Positions 35,047-44,265 are shown, counted from the stretch's first letter. The stretch: 49,093 nt of DNA from Planctomycetota bacterium (GCA_016178505.1 JACOTG010000135.1:1-49093), one strand, 5' to 3'. Notes: generated from the letters alone by a model not told the origin. Numbers and translations: made by a program.

Positions 35047-35964
35047 CTACTCCACCTCGATTTCGGCAACACCCGGCTGTGGGCCACCTTTCAGGATCCG
35101 GAGCTCCAGCGTGCGGATCTTCGGCACGTCCGCCGGAATCGCGAGTTTTTGCCGCTGCCGAGTGTCCACCTCCCGAATCGATGTCTTCCAGACCTCGATG
35201 CCGTCGCGATCGAGTAGGCGAAGCGTAGCCTCTCGGATGACGTCGGTGACGCCGCTCGTTCGGGATACGACTGCCACCGAGCGCACCGGAATCGCTCCTG
35301 GCCAACGCAAGGTGAGCGTCGCCGGGAGCTGCTCCGTTGCGATCGTCCACTCGGTGCTCAAATCGCCATCGTTCGCAGCCGCGGCAGGATTGCCGCCTGG
35401 CGGATGGCGCGAGCCTTTCTTGTCGGAGGTGGCCGTGGCTTTCTTCTGAAGCGGCGGCTCGTCGTGCGGTGGCTTCTCGTACACCTCGATCCCCGCGAGC
35501 CCAGGATTCGGAGACCCTTTTCGAATCTCAAGTGTGAGCCGCATGACGAGCGGGGCGTTGGACGGCACATTCAGATCCTGATGATGTCGCGAGTCCATTC
35601 TCTCTGTCTTTGCGGACCAAACCCTCGCGCCACTGCCATCGAAGAGAGTAAGGACGGCCTCGTCGATGGGATCGGTGGCACCGGTCGTTCGTGAATAGAG
35701 CCGGATCAGGCGCGCTCGAATGAGAAAGGGCCAGGTCAGTGTGATCGTGACGGGAAGCTCCGCTTCCCTCACTCTCCACTCGGTCCAGACGTCGCCGTCC
35801 GTGAGGGCGTGCAGTGGATCGGCGAGCGGAGCGTTGTTCTCCCCGGCGCGGTCGGCAGTGACCTTTGCCGTCGGGGCAAGATCGGGATTGTCGCCCGCCA
35901 ACGTCCTTGCGGCGGCGCAGAGGCACAGCGAAGGGAGCGCCCAGATGATTGTCTTCTCGAGCAT
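35047..35964 (-). CDS. Exported protein with two tandem discoidin-like domains
   Basis: The start at 35964 (MLEKTIIWALPSLCLCAAAR) gives a signal peptide and 305 residues. Two homologous units, about 40-160 and 175-305, share the pattern L-x-D-G-D-x-x-T-E-W, L-P-x-T-[IL]-T-L-x-W-P and a closing G-x-P-N/Q-P-G-[LV]-A-x-I-E-V. Examples are ALTDGDVWTEWRV with ITLTWPFLIRARLIRLYSRT, and NDGDLSTEWTI with LTLRWPGAIPVRSVAVVSRT. This fits F5/8 type C (discoidin) galactose-binding-like folds that bind glycans or proteins. No catalytic domain is attached. Confidence 0.7.
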   Translation of the reverse strand: MLEKTIIWALPSLCLCAAARTLAGDNPDLAPTAKVTADRAGENNAPLADPLHALTDGDVWTEWRVREAELPVTITLTWPFLIRARLIRLYSRTTGATDPIDEAVLTLFDGSGARVWSAKTERMDSRHHQDLNVPSNAPLVMRLTLEIRKGSPNPGLAGIEVYEKPPHDEPPLQKKATATSDKKGSRHPPGGNPAAAANDGDLSTEWTIATEQLPATLTLRWPGAIPVRSVAVVSRTSGVTDVIREATLRLLDRDGIEVWKTSIREVDTRQRQKLAIPADVPKIRTLELRILKGGPQPGVAEIEVE

Positions 35965-36028
35965 CCCGTCGATCCTGCTTCTACGCGTGAGCGGACGCAG
36001 CACGGTGTCGAGTCATGAGGTCACGATT

Positions 36029-36145
36029 CTACGCCGTCTGGCGCAGAAACTCGACCGGCGTCTCCAGGCAGGCGGTCCATCGCCCTCGTGCAGCCATCCT
36101 GAAGTGGAAATCGAGAATTTCGTCGAGTCGCTCACGGCGCGCGAC
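36029..36145 (-). mobile_element. Second transposase C-terminal remnant
   Basis: The frame VARRERLDEILDFHFRMAA followed by about 20 further residues ends in TAG at 36029-36031. It matches the RRERL--LLNFYYR-AA tail of the transposase at 48957. It abuts a remnant of the HTH/AT-hook family, with a frame change between the two. It is not a functional gene. Confidence 0.55.
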
Positions 36146-36240
36146 GGCTCACGCCGAGGACCCTGCCACGCGCCCTCGTCGGATTCCGGGGTCGACCGCG
36201 CTAGCGCGCTCCCGCACTCGATCCCGCGCGTTCGCGACGC

Positions 36241-36336
36241 AAGCCGCTCCGCTAGCTCGATCGCCCTCCTCGCCGCGCCCACTCCGGCGACTCGATCCAT
36301 GAACGCCTCCGCCGCAATCAGATCCTCGGCTCGCAG
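36241..36336 (-). pseudogene. Decayed C-terminus of an HTH/AT-hook family protein (copy 3)
   Basis: LRAEDLIAAEAFMDRVAGV then GAARRAIELAERL matches the terminal module of the intact paralogs (LRAEDLVEAKNFANRVGGV). The N-terminal HTH units and AT-hooks are missing, the usual stop is lost, and the frame runs on into unrelated sequence. Confidence 0.6.
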
Positions 36337-36451
36337 CTGTCCGATGGATCCGCGAATGCCGAGCTCTTGCCGTTGCACACAGCCTTTTCGTAGAGTGCCG
36401 CCCCATTGGGCGGCTACTTTCCGATCCTTCATTCAGTCAAGGAGCTATTTC

Positions 36452-36769
36452 ATGGCAACGAGCACCAAGCCTCCGTCGAAGAGTGAAATCCTGGCCAAGG
36501 TCGCCGCAGCTACGCAGCTTTCGCGCAAGCAGGTAGCGTCCGTGTTCGACGCCCTGTCGGCCCAGATCCGATCCGCGGTAGGCAAGAAGGGACCTGGTGT
36601 CTTTGCGGTGCCGGGCTTGATGAAGATCGTGGTCATCAACAAGCCGGCGACTCCGGCGCGAAAGGGCATCAACCCGTTCACCAAGCAGGAGCAGATGTTT
36701 CAGGCCAAGCCCGCCCGCCGGGTCGTGAAGGTTCGACCCCTCAAGGCTCTGAAGGACATGGCGAAGTAG
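36452..36769 (+). CDS. HU-family DNA-binding protein
   Basis: ATG at 36452 is fixed by AAGGAG 7 nt upstream; the long open frame before it is fortuitous. The 105-residue product has HU/IHF features: SEILAKVAAATQLSRKQVAS at the dimerising helices, then GPGVFAVPGLMKIVVINKPA and ARKGINPFTKQEQMFQAKPA, the DNA-contacting beta-arm region in the variant form seen in Planctomycetota. The C-terminus is basic. It compacts or bends DNA. The stop codon is followed directly by the terminal inverted repeat of the palindromic element. Confidence 0.9.
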   Translation: MATSTKPPSKSEILAKVAAATQLSRKQVASVFDALSAQIRSAVGKKGPGVFAVPGLMKIVVINKPATPARKGINPFTKQEQMFQAKPARRVVKVRPLKALKDMAK

Positions 36770-37121
36770 GAGCCTATCTCACTAGGCGACGAGGCCGGGT
36801 TGCTGGCGCCGGCTGGCCAGATGCAAGGCGCGACGACGATGCGATTCAGTGGAGAGTATCGCTGAGGAGGAGCAACGCAGCGGACCCAGCCTTCGGCTGG
36901 GTACCCCGCCCGCCGCCGCCAGCAATCCCCAGCCCGGGGCCGCGAGAATCGCGGCCCCGGAAACTGGGGAACGGGCCGATAATGGCTGCACTGTGTCGTT
37001 GCTCGTCGTCATCTTGTTTCTTTCAACACGGCCTCCTCCTCGCGCCTCGACCCAGCTTCGCTGGGTACCCCGGCAGCCATTCTCGGCCCGTCGCGGCCGC
37101 GTGGCCTAGTGAGATAGGCTC
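36770..37121. repeat. 352-bp palindromic MITE-like element with 18-bp TIRs
   Basis: GAGCCTATCTCACTAGGC (36770-36787) and its exact reverse complement (37104-37121) bound the element. Inside are a 12-bp stem with GAA loop (36934-36960), two similar hairpins with TTC loops (36884-36902 and 37050-37066), and an 18-nt inverted pair with one mismatch (36972-36989 and 37073-37090). It contains no coding sequence. The structure suggests a non-autonomous mobile element or a large dispersed palindrome; no target duplication is obvious. Confidence 0.75.
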
Positions 37122-37223
37122 TAAGGGCTGAGCTGCGGCCGCAACTGACGTTTCGGCGCGCGTTGACGAGACGAACGCGGCAAGGAACTCCAGCCGTCGC
37201 GACGCTTCGTGCCGCCGATCAGA

Positions 37224-37322
37224 TCAACTCGGCTGCGCGAGCAGATCCAGAGCATTGCGTGCGGCGCCAGCCCCGGGGACTCGGTCGACGAACACCTTCG
37301 GGGCGAGAAGATCCGCAAATAG
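37224..37322 (-). pseudogene. Decayed C-terminus of an HTH/AT-hook family protein (copy 4)
   Basis: The frame FADLLAPKVFVDRVPGAG then AARNALDLLAQPS with a stop at 37224-37226 matches the terminal module and stop position of the intact paralogs. Everything upstream is lost. It lies about 100 nt beyond the palindromic element. The bases between 37122 and 37405 otherwise hold nothing. Confidence 0.65.
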
Positions 37323-37405
37323 GGAGGCCAAGTTGGGGCATCATCGGACGCTTGCCCTCGGGGCTGACCGTCGACCCGTGGCGCGAGTGATTTAGTGGAC
37401 TCCGA

Positions 37406-37990
37406 TCACTTGGGACCAATCGCACCGGCAGCCGGCCAGTTCGTATCGCCGACTCGCGTGAGCGTCATTTCGAAGAAACGGACCGGCTTATTGTCGGCCA
37501 TGATCCGGTCGCCTACCTCTTTCCATTCGCCGTTCTTGACCGTTGCGGTGTAACGAATCGTCATCGGCCCCGCCGGGATCTCCCACGTGAATCCATCGGC
37601 CGTGGGCTTCAGCACGAAGTCGCCGACGTTGCCTTGGGCATGCGCATGTAGGGTGTAAGCATGCGTGTTCGCGTCGAACGAGATCGTGCCGAAGGCATTG
37701 AAGGTGACCTCACCATTCGCGTCATACCCTCGGCCCTCGATGACTTTCACTGCGCCGTCGAGAAATGGTCCGACTCGCTCGGTTTGCGTGACGGTGTGCT
37801 TCTCGCCTGACGGCAGTATGGTCCAAGCGGTGCCTCTCCAAACTCCATCCATGAAGGCGAGTGGCGCCATCGCCGCTTTCTGTGCCGCAATGAGCTTGGC
37901 GGGGTCTGGTCGCTCTTGCCCAAACGAGACCGGCGACGACAAAGTCGTCAACAACGCGACGAGCACCGATGCTGCAAGCGGTGGGATCAT
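37406..37990 (-). CDS. Exported DUF1579-like lipocalin-type protein
   Basis: The start at 37990 (MIPPLAASVLVALLTTLSSP) follows GGAG by 7 nt and gives 194 residues with a signal peptide. The mature protein reads FMDGVWRGTAWTILPSGEKH, TQTERVGPFLDGAVKVIEGR, FNAFGTISFDANTHAYTLHA and IRYTATVKNGEWKEVGDRI, the strand order of DUF1579-like small beta-barrels. These may bind a hydrophobic ligand. Function is not known. Confidence 0.65.
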   Translation of the reverse strand: MIPPLAASVLVALLTTLSSPVSFGQERPDPAKLIAAQKAAMAPLAFMDGVWRGTAWTILPSGEKHTVTQTERVGPFLDGAVKVIEGRGYDANGEVTFNAFGTISFDANTHAYTLHAHAQGNVGDFVLKPTADGFTWEIPAGPMTIRYTATVKNGEWKEVGDRIMADNKPVRFFEMTLTRVGDTNWPAAGAIGPK

Positions 37991-38074
37991 CTCTGTTCTC
38001 CAATTGACGGATATTGGCACGGAAGCCATCGCGGCAGGGCCCCACACAGAAAGCCGGCCCCGTCGCGGAACGCC

Positions 38075-38425
38075 TTAACCGAGTTGGGCGAGCAGATCCA
38101 ATGCCTTGGTCGCTGCTCCCACACCTCCCACTCGCTCCACGAACCGCTTTGCCTCGAGAATGTCCTCGGCTCGCAGGTGACGGTTCGACGAGGCGGCGCG
38201 CGGTCGCCCGCCAGGACGCGCGATAGCCTTCGCCGCGTCCGCCTTCTTCGTCTTCATTTCGTTCTTGATTACGCCCACCAGGCCGGTCGTCACGATGACG
38301 CCCTTCGCTTTCAGCGCGGCCTGGACGTCCATCGGCATTGCGTTGGGGTGCGCGGACAGGTAGACGCGGATCGCCTGACTTCTGCTGACGCCGGACTTCG
38401 GAGCTGCTTTGGACTTCGTTGGCAT
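38075..38425 (-). CDS. HTH/AT-hook-type DNA-binding protein (family copy 2)
   Basis: The start at 38425 (MPTKSKAAPKSG) is chosen by alignment with copy 1, which begins MPTKSKPAPKGK, and by AAGGAA upstream. The 116-residue product has one helical unit (SRSQAIRVYLSAHPNAMPMD, LKAKGVIVTTGLVGVIKNEM), a Gly-Arg-Pro linker (ARPGGRPRAA) and the conserved tail (LRAEDILEAKRFVERVGGV, then GAATKALDLLAQL). It has one unit where copy 1 has two, so unit number varies in the family. A DNA-binding role is inferred. It lies 84 nt upstream of the DUF1579-like gene on the same strand. Confidence 0.72.
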   Translation of the reverse strand: MPTKSKAAPKSGVSRSQAIRVYLSAHPNAMPMDVQAALKAKGVIVTTGLVGVIKNEMKTKKADAAKAIARPGGRPRAASSNRHLRAEDILEAKRFVERVGGVGAATKALDLLAQLG

Positions 38426-38494
38426 GGATGCGTTCCTTTCCCAGTGTGCCTCTGGTGCCGGATGACACGCACTTCCCCCGTGCCTTACGGCGGG

Positions 38495-38523
38495 AGTGTA
38501 TTGTCGGACTTTAGGATTGTAAA
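38495..38523 (-). promoter_or_regulatory. Predicted promoter of HTH/AT-hook copy 2
   Basis: On the minus strand TTTACA (38518-38523) and TACACT (38495-38500) are separated by 17 nt, about 70 nt before the start. The CTTTACAATC block is identical to that before copy 1. The remaining bases to 38733 show no gene. Confidence 0.55.
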
Positions 38524-38733
38524 GACAGGTGAATGATTGAGAGTTTGGCTCGCGCCACGCTACCGCGTGCATTGAGATGTGAAATCAGCTCGCGAACGAG
38601 GCCGTGCCGCACGAGAACTCGATTCGATTCATCTCGGATGGACGGGGCGTGGCAATCGTCCTCACCCCGGTAAGGTCGAGGACTGGCGCGGCGGCCGAGA
38701 AAATCACGGTCGTGTGAGGCCTAGCTAGCACTT

Positions 38734-40398
38734 TCAGCCCGTGGCAGCACTAATGGTGAGCTTGCGAATGAAAGCCTTCGTGGTCGGAATGAGGCTCGGT
38801 GCAACGCTCAACGCGCGAAAACCCATATTTAGCAGGCGTGGGAGGAATGCTTCTCGGCCAGCCAACTCCCCGCAGAGTGTCACGGGTCGATCGGCGGCGT
38901 CGTTGACGACGATGTTCAAGAGTCGCATGACCGATTCGTGATTGTCCAAATAGTAGTCGTTCACCGACGGGTCATCGCGACCCGCGGCCAACGTATATTG
39001 GGTGAGATCATTCGTCCCGACGCAGAAAAAGTCGACGTGTTGCAAGAGCGCCGGAATGGCGAGCGCTGCAGCCGGTGTCTCGACCATCGCGCCGAACTCG
39101 GGTGGGTTCGTGATCTTTCGCTCTGTGCTCATCGCATCGAACGCTTCCCGCATCCGGCGAATGTCGTCTTCAAGGGTGACCATTGGAATCAGCACGCGCA
39201 GCGAATGCTGCTGCGAGAGTTTCAAGATCGCCCCGATTTGAGTTCGGACCAGTTGCGAGTAGTCCAGAAGCAATCGCACGCCGCGGCGCCCCAGTACCGG
39301 ATTAGACGTTGGAGGCAGGCGCAGATAAGGCAGCGGCTTGTCGCCGCCGATGTCGAGAAGACGAATGGTGACCGGTCGATCTCCGAGCGGTGCGATCAAG
39401 CCTTCGAGCTCGAGGAATAATTCGTCTTCGGTCGGTGGGATGGGCCGTGCAAAGTAGAGTTGCTCGACTCGCAACAGGCCGACACCGTCGGCGCCATTGT
39501 CCAGGGCGAGCTCGACATCATCGTGGATCCCGATATTGGCTTCCACGTTGATCACCTGACCATCGAGCGTCCGCGCCGGCTCACGGCAAGCTGCCTTGCA
39601 ATGCACCAGCGTCGCCCGCCACTTCTCCAGGCGCTCCTGGAAGTCGATTCGTGTCTTGTTTTTCGGGGCGATCACGAGCGTGCCTCGAAAGCCATCCACT
39701 AACAATTCCGTCCCGCTATCGATCAGCGACAGAACTCCTGGAATCTCCGTGATGGTGGGTATTCCCTTTTCACGCGACAGAAGCGCCGCGTGCGACCCTT
39801 GCCCCAGCGTTTCGACGACTACGGCCGCGACATTCGATTTGGGTAGCGTTACGACATCCGACGGCAAAAGCCGCTCGACAACCAGGATGCTGTGATCCGG
39901 AATGGCTTTGAGACCCGTGTCCGGTTCACCACGAAGTCGCCGAATCATGTTGCGCCCCAAGTCCAACACGTCATCGGCGCGCTGGCGGAAAGTTTGATTC
40001 TCGAGCGCCTCGAACTTCTGATGCCATCGCAACAAGACCCGGCGAACGGCCGCTTCAGCAGTCAGCAGCGAACCGCGCAGCTCGCGTTCGAATTCGCCGG
40101 ACGCGAACAGACCCCGCAGCATCTGGCCATGCGCGCGAAAGATCCCGGCGAGCGCGGAATCGAATTCGACTTCAATGCGCTCGGCGTGTCGATCGAGTTC
40201 CTTCAGAGTTTCATCACAGGCGTGCGCGAGGCGATCCATCTCGCCGTCGACGTCGTCCTCGCCAATCGTCGCGGACGCGCCACCCCATTTCAGCACATCA
40301 CCGACGACCCAGGCCTGCCCCATCCCCAACCCCGGCGAGATACTGCGACCCGAGAGCCTGACTTCCGATGGACTAGAACCGCCTGTAGATGCCGGCAT
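38734..40398 (-). CDS. ptsI: PTS enzyme I (phosphoenolpyruvate-protein phosphotransferase), variant
   Basis: This 554-residue protein has all enzyme I domains: an N-terminal swivelling part (SGRSISPGLGMGQAWVV), the phospho-His region QGSHAALLSREKGIPTI with His203, and the PEP-binding barrel (GADGVGLLRVEQLYFA, LDIGGDKPLPYL, CVGTNDLTQYTLAAGRDDP, VTLCGELAGR). The usual GGRTSH is GQGSH and RTE is RVE, so it diverges from classical enzyme I. It would transfer phosphate from PEP to HPr. No HPr or EII gene is in the window, so it may serve a regulatory PTS. Its start lies a few bases after the stop of an open frame that lacks a start codon. Confidence 0.9.
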   Translation of the reverse strand: MPASTGGSSPSEVRLSGRSISPGLGMGQAWVVGDVLKWGGASATIGEDDVDGEMDRLAHACDETLKELDRHAERIEVEFDSALAGIFRAHGQMLRGLFASGEFERELRGSLLTAEAAVRRVLLRWHQKFEALENQTFRQRADDVLDLGRNMIRRLRGEPDTGLKAIPDHSILVVERLLPSDVVTLPKSNVAAVVVETLGQGSHAALLSREKGIPTITEIPGVLSLIDSGTELLVDGFRGTLVIAPKNKTRIDFQERLEKWRATLVHCKAACREPARTLDGQVINVEANIGIHDDVELALDNGADGVGLLRVEQLYFARPIPPTEDELFLELEGLIAPLGDRPVTIRLLDIGGDKPLPYLRLPPTSNPVLGRRGVRLLLDYSQLVRTQIGAILKLSQQHSLRVLIPMVTLEDDIRRMREAFDAMSTERKITNPPEFGAMVETPAAALAIPALLQHVDFFCVGTNDLTQYTLAAGRDDPSVNDYYLDNHESVMRLLNIVVNDAADRPVTLCGELAGREAFLPRLLNMGFRALSVAPSLIPTTKAFIRKLTISAATG

Positions 40399-40870
40399 CG
40401 TTTACATCCAGTCTCTCTTGCCCCACGAGGAGCCGTCCGCGACGGCTCGGAGCACGAGAACGACCGCGGTGTGCTTCACGATCCACCGATCCGTCCCGAT
40501 GACTTCATCGGCGCTGAACTCAGGTCTCGGTGCAAGGATACCGTGGACGGGCAACGCTTCCCAGATGCCGGACGACGCCCGCGCGACGATCGGTTCTGCT
40601 TCAGATCGATCTCACGTCGTATTGATCGCCCGACGTGAGGCCGACGGATTCGAAGCTCATCGTCATCTTCCCGCGACTAGGCGACATGTCGGGCGAAGAG
40701 ATCAGCGGAGCGCTTCGACGAGCCGTTTGAGGAGGTCGTGATCCGGCGCGAATCCGCCCGATTCCGATGGGCGTCCGCCCCCATCGCCCGCCGGATTGCA
40801 CGGGCGATCGAGAAGCCTTACGATCTCCGGCGTGGTCATCAGGTAGGGACGTCAACTCCGGGGATCGGTC
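40399..40870. other. Region upstream of ptsI with a start-less open frame
   Basis: There are 472 bases between ptsI (-) and the sigma gene (+). A minus frame from about 40590 down to a TAA ending at 40402 reads plausibly (IWEALPVHGILAPRP, RWIVKHTAVVLVLRAVADG) and stops 4 nt before ptsI, as a coupled gene would, but an upstream TGA and the lack of ATG/GTG with a ribosome site prevent a call. It may be a truncated gene. Confidence 0.35.
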
Positions 40871-41446
40871 GTGACCACTCCGCCTCGACCTGACATCAGC
40901 GCGATGCTCGCCGCCGCCGGTCGCAGTGGGGCGACCGACGAGATCCTGCCGCTTGTCTACGACGAGCTTCGCCGGATCGCCGCCGCACGCCTGGCGAAAA
41001 CGCCCTCCGGGAACACGCTCCAGCCGACCGCGCTCGTCCACGAGGCCTACCTGCGGCTCGTCGGCTCGAACGACACGGGCTGGAACGGGCGCCGGCATTT
41101 CTTCGCCGCGGCGGCGCGCGCGATCCGGGACACCCTCGTCGAGCAGGCGCGACGCAAGGCGCGACTCAAGTATGGCGGCGAGCGCGAGCGCGTCGATCTT
41201 GACGTCGGCCAGCTCCTCACCGATCGCCCCGCCGAGGACGTCCTCGCGGTCGACGAGGCTCTGCGCAAGCTCGAGAGTACGGACGCGCGCGCCGCGAAGG
41301 TCGTCGAACTTCGTTGCTTCGCCGGGCTCTCCGAAGCGGAAACCGCCGCGGCGCTCGGCGCCTCGGAGCGGACGGTGCGCCGGGAGTGGGTCTACGCGCG
41401 GAACTGGTTGAAGCGCGAGCTCACGCGCTCGCGGCGCCAGGAGTAG
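40871..41446 (+). CDS. ECF-type RNA polymerase sigma factor (planctomycete type)
   Basis: The GTG start gives 191 residues. LPLVYDELRRIAAARLAK, TALVHEAYLRLVG and RRHFFAAAARAIRDTLVEQA are the region 2 signature of the ECF subgroup abundant in Planctomycetota and Acidobacteria. Region 4 is KVVELRCFAGLSEAETAAAL followed by the helix-turn-helix SERTVRREWVYARNWLKRE. The kinase-TPR gene begins 7 nt after its stop, the standard pairing in these phyla. The kinase probably controls the sigma factor by phosphorylation. Confidence 0.94.
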   Translation: MTTPPRPDISAMLAAAGRSGATDEILPLVYDELRRIAAARLAKTPSGNTLQPTALVHEAYLRLVGSNDTGWNGRRHFFAAAARAIRDTLVEQARRKARLKYGGERERVDLDVGQLLTDRPAEDVLAVDEALRKLESTDARAAKVVELRCFAGLSEAETAAALGASERTVRREWVYARNWLKRELTRSRRQE

Positions 41447-41453
41447 CTGGGCG

Positions 41454-44150
41454 ATGCCGGAGGATCGAGTTGAGCGCGTCAAGTCGATCCTCGCTCGCGC
41501 CGTGAGCCTGCCTCCCAGCGAGCGGTCCGCCTTCGTCGCCGAGGCCTGCGCGGGGGACGGGACGCTTCGCGCGGAGGTGGAGTCGCTCCTCGCACACGCG
41601 TCGTCGGGCGATGCGAGGTGGCTCGATCGAACGTCCGCGATCGGGCTCGCGGAGGCGAGCGTCGAGGCGCCGCTACGCGTCGGCTCGTTCCGAGTCCTTC
41701 GCAGGATCGGCGAGGGGGGCATGGGCGCAGTGTTCGAGGCGGAGCAGGAGTTCCCGCGCCGCATCGTCGCGCTCAAGCTGATTCGCCCGGAGGTCCTCGG
41801 CTCGAGCCTCCTCAAACGCTTCGAGCGAGAGGCCGAGCTCCTCGGCCAGCTCCAGCACCCGGGCATCGCCAAGATCTACGCGGCCGGCGTCGAGGAGGTC
41901 GTGAGCGCGTCCGGGATCGTGACGCGGCAGCCGTTCATCGCGATGGAGTTGGTTCGCGGCGAGCGGCTCGACCGTTACGCGTCGACCCACGCACTCGACG
42001 CCCGGCAGCGGCTGGATCTCGTCGCTCGAGCGTGCGATGCCGTTCAGCACGCTCACGCGAAGGGGATCGTCCACCGCGATGTCAAGCCGGGCAACATCCT
42101 CGTCGACGAGTCGGGACAACCAAAGGTCCTCGACTTCGGTCTCGCGCGCGCGATCGACTCGGATCGCGAGATGGCGTCGCTGCGCACGCAGGTCGGCGAG
42201 ATCATGGGCACGCTCGCTTACATGAGCCCGGAGCAAGCCTCGGGCAACGCGCGGGCTGTGGACACGCGAAGCGACATCTACGCCCTCGGCGTCATCCTGT
42301 ACGAGCTGCTCGCCGGCCGGCCGCCCCACGAAATCGTCTCCCGCTCGCTGCCGGATGCGATCCGCGTCATCCGCGAGGAGGACCCAACGCCGCTCGGCTC
42401 GATCGACCGCCGGCTTCGCGGCGACATCGAGACGATCCTCGCGAAGTGTCTCGAGAAGGACCCTTCGCGCCGCTATCAGACCGCGTCGGAACTGGCGGCC
42501 GACATTCGTCGGTACCTCCACGACGAGCCGATCGTCGCGCGCCCGCCGAGCGCGATCTACCGGCTCCGCAAGTTCACGCGACGCCACCGCGCGCTCGTCG
42601 TGGGAACCGGAGCGACGTTTCTGACCCTCGTCGCGGGGCTGATCGGGACGGTGAGCTTCGCGGTCCGCGCGAGCGAGCAGCGCCACCGCGCCGAAGAGCG
42701 GCTCGAGGACGTTCGCCGAATCGCGAACACGATGCTCTTCGACGTATCGGACGCCGTCTTTGCGCTGCCCGGAGCCACGACCGCTCGCGAGATCCTCTCG
42801 AAGACAGCGCTCGAATACCTCGATCGCTTGGCGAGCGACGGCTCGAGCAGCCCCGACCTTCTCCACGAGCTGGCGACCGCGTATCAGCGCCTCGGCTACC
42901 TCCTCGGCGAGCCCGGTAGCTCGAACGTCGGAGACCCGCACGGCGCGCTCGCAGCTTACGGGAAAGGGCTCGCGATTTTAGAAAAGCTCGCGGGAGCGGA
43001 GCCCGTGAACCTGGATCGGGGGCTCGAACTCGCTCAAGCGCATGCGCACATCGGCTCGGTGCAGCTCTCGCTCGGACGACTGGACGATTCGCTGGCGAGC
43101 TACCGCCGCGCGGCAGAGATCCTCGGGCGGCTCGACGCCGCTCATCCCGAAGATGCGAACCTCGCCTACGAGAAAGCCAAGAACCGTGCCGACCTCGGCC
43201 GGCTCGCATGGACGCAGGGACGGTACGACGAGGCGATCGCCGACTATCGCGCCTTCTGCGACCGGCTCGCCCGGCGCGCCGCCGCAAATCCGAAGGACTT
43301 CGAGTCGCGGCAGGCGCAAGCGATCTTCACGATGAAGATCGGCGAGACGCAAGCATTGCTCGGTCGGCGGGATGAGGCCATCCGGTCGCTCGAGGAGGCG
43401 CTGGCCATTGCCGAGGCGCTGGCCAACGACGACCGCGGGAGCGCCCCCACGCGTCACCTCGTTGCGTCGATTCACGACAGCATCGGGCAGCCGCTGGTCG
43501 AGCTGGGTCGCTGGCGCGACGCGCTCGTCCACTACCGTCACAGCGCGCGCATCTCGCAGGCGCTGGCCGCGGCGGATCCGCGAGACCTCGGCGCTCGGCG
43601 AAGCTACGCACTGTCCCAATTCGCGATCGGGTTCGCTCTCTTGCGCGGGGAGCAATTCGAGGAAGCGCTAGCGTCGCTCCTCGAGTACCGCCGGCTCATC
43701 CAGGAGCTGGTCGACACGAACCCCGACTATGTCGTCACGCGCCGCGACCTCTCGATCGCGCACGTCGAGATCGGCAAGGTCCTGCTCCGGCTCGGCCGCG
43801 CGGACGAGGGGATCGCGAGCCTGAAAGACGCGCTGTCCATTCAGGAGTCCCTCGCTGTGCGATCCCCCTCCGATGCCCTCGCGCAGCGCGACGTGTGGGT
43901 GACGTACTCGGAGCTCGCCCACGCGCACGACAAGGTCGCCTCCGATTCCGCCACGCCCATCGAGGTCTCGCGGAGCCACCGAACCGAGACGGAAGCGTGC
44001 CTTCGCCAGGTGATCGATCGCCTGACGGATCTGAAGAAGCGAGGCCTGCTCACCTCGAAGGACGCCGACCTCCTGCCCGGCTACGAGCGATCGCTCGCCG
44101 AGATCGAGGTACTTCTGGCCGAGGCTCGCAAGGGTCCCTCGGACGAGTAG
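41454..44150 (+). CDS. Membrane Ser/Thr protein kinase with C-terminal TPR repeats
   Basis: This 898-residue protein has an N-terminal helical domain (1-75) and a PknB-type kinase: glycine loop IGEGGMGAVF (85-94), Lys108 in VALK, HRDVKPGN (207-214), DFG (227-229) and the MSPEQ activation segment. A single membrane helix lies at about 379-403 (VGTGATFLTLVAGLIGTVSF). TPR repeats fill about 430-880 (LDDSLASYRRAAEILGRLD, RYDEAIADYRAFCDRLA). The kinase faces the cytoplasm and the TPR part lies outside the membrane. GGAG overlaps the sigma gene's end. The pair forms a signalling unit. Confidence 0.95.
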   Translation: MPEDRVERVKSILARAVSLPPSERSAFVAEACAGDGTLRAEVESLLAHASSGDARWLDRTSAIGLAEASVEAPLRVGSFRVLRRIGEGGMGAVFEAEQEFPRRIVALKLIRPEVLGSSLLKRFEREAELLGQLQHPGIAKIYAAGVEEVVSASGIVTRQPFIAMELVRGERLDRYASTHALDARQRLDLVARACDAVQHAHAKGIVHRDVKPGNILVDESGQPKVLDFGLARAIDSDREMASLRTQVGEIMGTLAYMSPEQASGNARAVDTRSDIYALGVILYELLAGRPPHEIVSRSLPDAIRVIREEDPTPLGSIDRRLRGDIETILAKCLEKDPSRRYQTASELAADIRRYLHDEPIVARPPSAIYRLRKFTRRHRALVVGTGATFLTLVAGLIGTVSFAVRASEQRHRAEERLEDVRRIANTMLFDVSDAVFALPGATTAREILSKTALEYLDRLASDGSSSPDLLHELATAYQRLGYLLGEPGSSNVGDPHGALAAYGKGLAILEKLAGAEPVNLDRGLELAQAHAHIGSVQLSLGRLDDSLASYRRAAEILGRLDAAHPEDANLAYEKAKNRADLGRLAWTQGRYDEAIADYRAFCDRLARRAAANPKDFESRQAQAIFTMKIGETQALLGRRDEAIRSLEEALAIAEALANDDRGSAPTRHLVASIHDSIGQPLVELGRWRDALVHYRHSARISQALAAADPRDLGARRSYALSQFAIGFALLRGEQFEEALASLLEYRRLIQELVDTNPDYVVTRRDLSIAHVEIGKVLLRLGRADEGIASLKDALSIQESLAVRSPSDALAQRDVWVTYSELAHAHDKVASDSATPIEVSRSHRTETEACLRQVIDRLTDLKKRGLLTSKDADLLPGYERSLAEIEVLLAEARKGPSDE

Positions 44151-44265
44151 TCCTTCGAGCCCGGCCGGGTCCCGCGAAAAAAGTTGGCCGGTTCTCCGCC
44201 CCTTCCTCGGAGGGGAAAGCCGAACGAGTGGTTCGATCGAAAGGCAACTCATCAGGAGAACCGAC

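Noticed and set aside
35720-36451. Upstream extension of the HU frame to 349 codons
   Set aside because: The true start at 36452 has AAGGAG at the right distance and gives the normal HU length; the extension crosses the discoidin gene and remnants on the other strand.
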